Shown here piece by piece: positions 31,501 through 34,571 of a DNA stretch of 34,571 bases; the stretch's first letter is position 1; every line of letters starts with the position of its first letter. A program made the position numbers and the translations under genes. The notes beneath the pieces are model-generated. The model saw only the letters and a list, made by a program, of their open reading frames with translations. It made no database searches and had not been told where the DNA came from. The stretch is from an uncultured Clostridia bacterium (GTDB lineage Bacteria > Bacillota > Clostridia > Christensenellales > Aristaeellaceae), in NCBI GenBank assembly GCA_946413245.1, contig CAMKJS010000030.1, forward strand, positions 1 to 34,571, in the 5' to 3' direction.

Positions 31501-33946
31501 GGATCTGCCCGCCGCCTTCCTCTTCCTCCGCGGCGTCCTCGGCGTCAGCAGAGGCAAGGAGGAAGGCGATAAACCGCTGCACAGGGGTCTGCGGCATTTT
31601 CGCCTGTTCGACCGGGCCGGGATAAAGGCGCCATTTCCAGTCTTTCCCGAAGGGCATATACTCGTAGGTAGCGACCCAGAGATATTCCACGATGACCTTG
31701 ACGCCGAAACCGCCGTAAATGGTCAGATCCACCGGCTTCTCCTCGTCGCTGAGGTCCGCCGCCAGGCGGAAGACGAACTCCAGGAAGCCGTACCCCTTGA
31801 CGCTGATGCAGGCCGCTCCCTTGATGCCTGCCCGGGCGGTGACGCCCAGGTCGAGGCGGATCTTGACGTTCAGGGCTCCGAAGCCGTAGGCGCCCTCGGT
31901 CAGGGTGCTCAGGAAATCCGGGACGTAGCAGTTCCACTTCACCCCGACCTCCGGAAAAATGGTGAACGCCGCCTTGGCGTATATCCCCAGCGCCGCGGCG
32001 CCCCAGTCGATGCCGAAATCCGCGCTGACGCTCGCGGTGAGCCCCGCGCCGCCCTTGGCGAGAACCTGGCCGTAGTCGTCCGACGCCCTCCGGACCTGAA
32101 CGGCGGCAAAGCCGAACATGGACGAGCTGAAGGAGAAGCCGCCCAGAATCATATAGCTGTGCTTCCGCTCGCCTTCCCAGGAGGCGCCGGTCTGAGCCAG
32201 AGCCCGTTCCTCATATCCCTTTTTCTCGGCTTCCTTGGTTTTCTTCGCCAGGGTCCGGGTGTCCGGGGTTTTCTTCCAGTTGTCCTTGGTCTTCTGGGTA
32301 AAATCGTCAAAGGCGGTGGTGCCCAGGGAAAGGATACCGCTTCCCCGTACGTCGATGGCGACCCGGATGGGCCAGTATTTTTCAATGGGCAGACTGATTT
32401 TGATGGTGGCGCCGTCAAAGGGGCCGGGCCAGTCCTTGGGCGTGGTGAAGGAGAAGCCGGGCTCGATGACCTTCATCAGGTCCGGTCCGCCGATGGGCTT
32501 GTCGATATCCGATTTGGTCATCACCAGTTTGGACTGGTAGACCTGGGTTTCGCCGTTGACCGTGATTTGTGCCTCCAGACGGGAGCCTGCGGAGAGCTTG
32601 GAAAGATACTGGCCTGAAAAGGTGAATTCCTTTTCGCCGATTCCGCCGCTGCCGGACCCCACTTCCATGGCTTCCTTGCCGTTCTTGTCGACGAAATACA
32701 GGTAGATGAAATAGTGCGAGCTTCCGGAGATTTTGACGGCGATCTTCTGCTTTTCGTCGTTATAGGGGCTGAGCTTGACCTCCAGATCGGCCAGGGTGAT
32801 GTCCTTTCCGGCGAAGGACCAGGCCTTGATATAGGTGGTGCCGTCGTCCTTCTCCGCGGGAATCTTCGTGTTCTCTCCCTTGGTGATCCAGACCTGGGAG
32901 GCCTCTATATCGCGGTAGCCGTCGGCCTTGATGGAGAGATTGACCTGCGCCTCCCCGTCGTCGTCGGTGGGGATGTCGCGGACGGGGAAGGCGGCATAGC
33001 CGGTGTCGTCCGTAGTCTCCGTGACGGCGGCCTTGCCGGATTCCTGCACGGTGATTTCCGCGCCGGGAAAAACGCCGCTCTCGTCCGTCACGCCAAGGTA
33101 AATATGTTTGTCGTCCATCACCATGACGTGCATCTGCTGGTCGCTGTCCGCCAGAGCGCTGCTGATGGGCGAAAGCCGGGCAAGCCTGGTGAGGGGAGAC
33201 TGATCCTGCCGCACCCGCAGGGAGGAGGCGGAAACGGTCATGCTTTTCAGGGTGGCCCGCCCGGTCGTGGAACGGAGACTGTCCACCTGATCCAGCAGCC
33301 AGGAGAGGGTTTCGGTGGAGCCGGTCGCGCCGGGAGCGGTGAGCAGGTGCTCCAGCCGGTCGTATTCGCTTTCCCAGCCGGCGGACAGGTCCAGGACAGT
33401 GCCCATGAGGCTGTTCATGGTTTTCCAGCTGTCCCGTATCTGATAGGCGTAAATCACCTTCATCCGGTCGTCCGGTTCCTCATCCTGAACGACCTGGATC
33501 AGGGTGTAGGTGCGGGAAGCGGCCTGGGCCAGCATATTGTGATAATAGGCCACTTCGTCCCGCAGATCCATGGCTTTGCTGTAATTGTCATAGAGAAGTC
33601 CGATGCCCGCCTCGGAGAACCCCTTGAGCATTTCGTAGGTTACGGGATACTGCTCCTTGACGTAGGAAAGCTCCACGTCGTAGTTCTCAAAGGTATCCAT
33701 GATGTAGGCCAGTTTCCGGTTCTGGTATTCCTCAATCCAGCCTTTCATCTGGGTGGCGGTCATGCTTTTGCTGATGGGCATTCCCTCGTGATAGACCGCG
33801 GCGCCCTCCGCGAGACCTGTCGTCGCGACCGCGGCGGCCATTTCCTCCGCGGTGGGCAAAGTGTTGATCATGTCCGCAAGCACATTCTGCGGCACCGCCT
33901 GCCAGCAGAAAACAAGCGCGAGCAACAAGGCGATCAGCTTTTTCAT
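28565..33946 (-). CDS. Large sortase-anchored surface protein (VPKTG signal)
   Basis: 1,793 residues. A signal peptide (MKKLIALLLALVFCWQAVPQ) is followed by a helical region (about 35-230), a carboxypeptidase-regulatory-like beta domain (about 275-370), further beta domains, and a Gly/Ala-rich beta region (about 600-790, SADFGIDWGAAALGIYAKAA). A long repeat-poor beta segment (about 860-1330) may be propeller-like. Two CARDB-like domains follow, then an Ig-like domain (about 1655-1748, with YQYQWQVKTPGGSW and YRCVITD). The C-terminus is a sorting signal: VPKTG at 1751-1755, a hydrophobic helix and RGRKRG. The role is not recognised; adhesion or polysaccharide binding is possible. Gene order with sortase and foldase suggests a co-expressed display unit. 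Confidence 0.88.
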   Translation of the reverse strand: MKKLIALLLALVFCWQAVPQNVLADMINTLPTAEEMAAAVATTGLAEGAAVYHEGMPISKSMTATQMKGWIEEYQNRKLAYIMDTFENYDVELSYVKEQYPVTYEMLKGFSEAGIGLLYDNYSKAMDLRDEVAYYHNMLAQAASRTYTLIQVVQDEEPDDRMKVIYAYQIRDSWKTMNSLMGTVLDLSAGWESEYDRLEHLLTAPGATGSTETLSWLLDQVDSLRSTTGRATLKSMTVSASSLRVRQDQSPLTRLARLSPISSALADSDQQMHVMVMDDKHIYLGVTDESGVFPGAEITVQESGKAAVTETTDDTGYAAFPVRDIPTDDDGEAQVNLSIKADGYRDIEASQVWITKGENTKIPAEKDDGTTYIKAWSFAGKDITLADLEVKLSPYNDEKQKIAVKISGSSHYFIYLYFVDKNGKEAMEVGSGSGGIGEKEFTFSGQYLSKLSAGSRLEAQITVNGETQVYQSKLVMTKSDIDKPIGGPDLMKVIEPGFSFTTPKDWPGPFDGATIKISLPIEKYWPIRVAIDVRGSGILSLGTTAFDDFTQKTKDNWKKTPDTRTLAKKTKEAEKKGYEERALAQTGASWEGERKHSYMILGGFSFSSSMFGFAAVQVRRASDDYGQVLAKGGAGLTASVSADFGIDWGAAALGIYAKAAFTIFPEVGVKWNCYVPDFLSTLTEGAYGFGALNVKIRLDLGVTARAGIKGAACISVKGYGFLEFVFRLAADLSDEEKPVDLTIYGGFGVKVIVEYLWVATYEYMPFGKDWKWRLYPGPVEQAKMPQTPVQRFIAFLLASADAEDAAEEEEGGGQIHLNNEDLVLHPEEVGMKAGYGGVGKASRNRLFSMRASGSGSATVPMTLYTDESYSGPEGTFNRPILVSHALSDNNQPAVPLLTRNSDGSDAFMPGDGYEVIDYDFWVADVSGTKAYTYSQGSTGVLLTDVLFTVAILAKDYEQQEVIQEDFTTETYTVPSVTYTYVRVWWLREQKGVYRLEPVVLTKGGTYLAESIDTASADKNYTHPGSNPRIFGDIVFTQGKKFMTMYRIVTRSLNQTDLNYHSKRPCAIYSYVEENGYAEKWIEDLEKTDDFFEKQTFEDLIFYDIRDNTEPVRYSSAKVVVGRSTIYFTLVHDEKFDSVLYSLGHDHGFSRGTKVYANNVFSIASRNVNLGDEYRRMIFMVQPQENGDHYGLMGLLPTSTNKNMFWTTYDYDVVVPPTDLYWTTLYGQECVYWLETAGTDEDSGGNLFRVRGVWYDASNNTVSEPFVLATICTDSEDSVPTNVVLAGNNSGFFIVNNPNGNRICRFNFQLVVGLRLVGNVLSSTLAEPGTYDDLVLTVYNDGNVPLSGLDLLAYDQFGSDEPKAFESIHLDVVEPAKNRITLQKGLEGVKEQKSGETVARQIRSSFNEEDSQLWLITSRHYQGRISNVVEETQQLMQTNLIMPGTFAAFNISLLLPQNWEGGAHHIYLEVETLFTEAQGNFSNVARLPGDSAANGSEAASAPRSVIAIHRNGSLTRTVDGVVSNATRDDLAMYKTDVTFESIQLDTDPMDLEIHARRWDDHGTPMVNVILTNAGHLAKASRSANSVVLEAFLDDEETPVFRYSLPEDVSDKETWSLEMPLSLLTDGRSAYKVTLEVTGKDYTERTLLSNRDVIYLDTASLMVITQPEDQTVPEGSEAVFSVGVSGGVGPYQYQWQVKTPGGSWVDITGATGSSLTLRGVTLDMTGNLYRCVITDALGDSVTSSSAKLTVTRVPKTGDDAPLLWWLLGILLSLAGFVFVLRGRKRGDRQCGGLNG

Positions 33947-34091
33947 AACCGTACCCCCGTAATGTAAGATGCTGCATGACGAATTCCGGATTCGTTCATC
34001 ATCAGCGCGGCGGAAAAGATTGATCTGCCCGCGGCAAATCAGTGGATAACGGGCGGAGCCGATCTGTCAGGGCGGGGAACCGTCCCGGGAT
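33947..34091. other. Gap between small protein and surface protein genes
   Basis: Contains GGGGAACCGTCCC (34075-34087), matching the loop of the GGAGACAG hairpin at 21822, but without the flanking arms. No clear promoter or terminator was identified; the surface protein gene has only a weak GGGGGT before its ATG. Confidence 0.4.
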
Positions 34092-34421
34092 TCAGCTGCC
34101 GATCGTAAGCATAAAGATGACCTGGGCCTGCTGTTCGGGCGTGATGCCTTGTTCGGGATATTTTTTGCAGATGGAAAGCAGGCTGTTCCAGTGATCGGCT
34201 TTCACGTTGCTTCTGGCTTCAGCTTCCGGTACGCCGGCTTTGAGCTGCGCCTGATAATCCGATACCATTTCGCTCATAATCTTGTAGGCGTAGGAATAAT
34301 CCGCGCCGCCGACGACGTGCTCCATCATGGAAATATCCAGTAACTGCGCCATATTTGTCCCGATCTCCGTTCTGTTTTCCGGCATGTTTTCTGCCTGGTT
34401 ATTTGTCTGGTTCTCTGTCAT
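34092..34421 (-). CDS. Small protein of unknown function with a Gly-Gly site
   Basis: 109 residues, family not recognised. The N-terminal 25 residues are polar and rich in Asn, Glu and Gln. Then comes LLDISMMEHVVGG (ending at about residue 39), which loosely resembles the double-glycine leader of exported peptides, followed by an amphipathic helical region (ADYSYAYKIMSEMVSDYQ) and a C-terminus with GITPEQQAQVIFMLTIGS. No typical signal peptide, membrane helix or cysteine cluster (one Cys only). GGAGAG precedes the ATG, and a good promoter lies about 100 bases upstream. It is the first gene in the direction of the surface-protein operon, 145 bases before it. Confidence 0.65.
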   Translation of the reverse strand: MTENQTNNQAENMPENRTEIGTNMAQLLDISMMEHVVGGADYSYAYKIMSEMVSDYQAQLKAGVPEAEARSNVKADHWNSLLSICKKYPEQGITPEQQAQVIFMLTIGS

Positions 34422-34521
34422 GGCTTTTCTCTCCGTCTGTACGTCTGTTCTGTGCTATGGTATTCATGGAGTTGAAATCCGGTTGGATTCCTGTTATGCG
34501 AACAATACAATGAACCAATAT

Positions 34522-34551
34522 ATTTTACGTGAAGAGACAGCCGTGTGTCAA
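34522..34551 (-). promoter_or_regulatory. Predicted promoter of the small protein gene
   Basis: On the minus strand TTGACA (34546-34551), 18 bases, TAAAAT (34522-34527). It may also drive the surface-protein operon by read-through. Confidence 0.6.
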
Positions 34552-34571
34552 CAAATTCCGTGTTTCTTTCC

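Noticed and set aside
28586-32617. 1,343-codon open frame on the plus strand
   Set aside because: It lies antisense to the surface-protein gene, whose frame has signal peptide, domains and sorting signal. The plus frame has low-complexity composition typical of GC-rich antisense frames and no domain.

Overview
The window looks like a chromosomal stretch from an anaerobic, plant-fibre-degrading Bacillota (Clostridia-type gut or rumen bacterium). This is suggested by strong AGGAGG-type ribosome-binding sites, a class B sortase with a sortase-anchored surface protein, LplA/B/C-type sugar uptake genes, oxygen-sensitive glycyl-radical chemistry, and xylan/arabinan-directed carbohydrate enzymes. 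The taxon is inferred from gene content only. The backbone is GC-rich (about 60-70% by eye), while the block from about 4.2 to 17.9 kb is clearly poorer in GC (about 40-50%).

Layout. 1-268: start of an amylosucrase-like GH13 gene (minus), divergent from a two-gene peptidoglycan-recycling operon (518-2781): a beta-lactamase-fold hydrolase resembling AmiE, and AnmK. 2831-4200 and 17915-20318: two same-orientation copies of a locus with a CE15-type glucuronoyl esterase, a second esterase and a terminal palindrome. The left copy lost 1,035 bp, almost all of the second esterase. The right copy keeps that gene but with an amber codon and a C-run frameshift. Between them lies the low-GC island (4201-17914): an AAA ATPase of the DUF234 type (plus), then on the minus strand an AraC regulator and a seven-gene operon (solute-binding protein, two permeases, secreted GH39-like hydrolase, GH51 arabinofuranosidase, glycyl radical enzyme, its radical-SAM activase), plus one unrecognised gene.

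Right of the island come an HD hydrolase, a Phd/PIN toxin-antitoxin pair, then a long minus-strand series: small secreted-type hydrolase, Big2-sugar-binding fusion, CASTOR/POLLUX-like ion channel, parvulin-type foldase, class B sortase, a 1,793-residue surface protein ending in VPKTG, and a small protein of unknown function at the right edge.

How the genes fit together. The island operon reads as an arabinoside/xyloside utilisation unit: capture and import of oligosaccharides, exo-hydrolysis outside and inside the cell, and a glycyl radical enzyme acting on something released or formed downstream. The esterase locus would remove side groups from glucuronoxylan. The sortase, surface protein and foldase genes are tightly packed or overlapping and look like a self-contained surface-display module.

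Most notable: the direct-repeat-bounded island with a glycyl radical enzyme of unusual motif sequence in an arabinoside operon; a dispersed 58-62 bp palindrome (four copies) at the junctions of the rearranged segments; and the decaying duplicated esterase locus. No tRNA, rRNA, CRISPR array, transposase or integrase was recognised.
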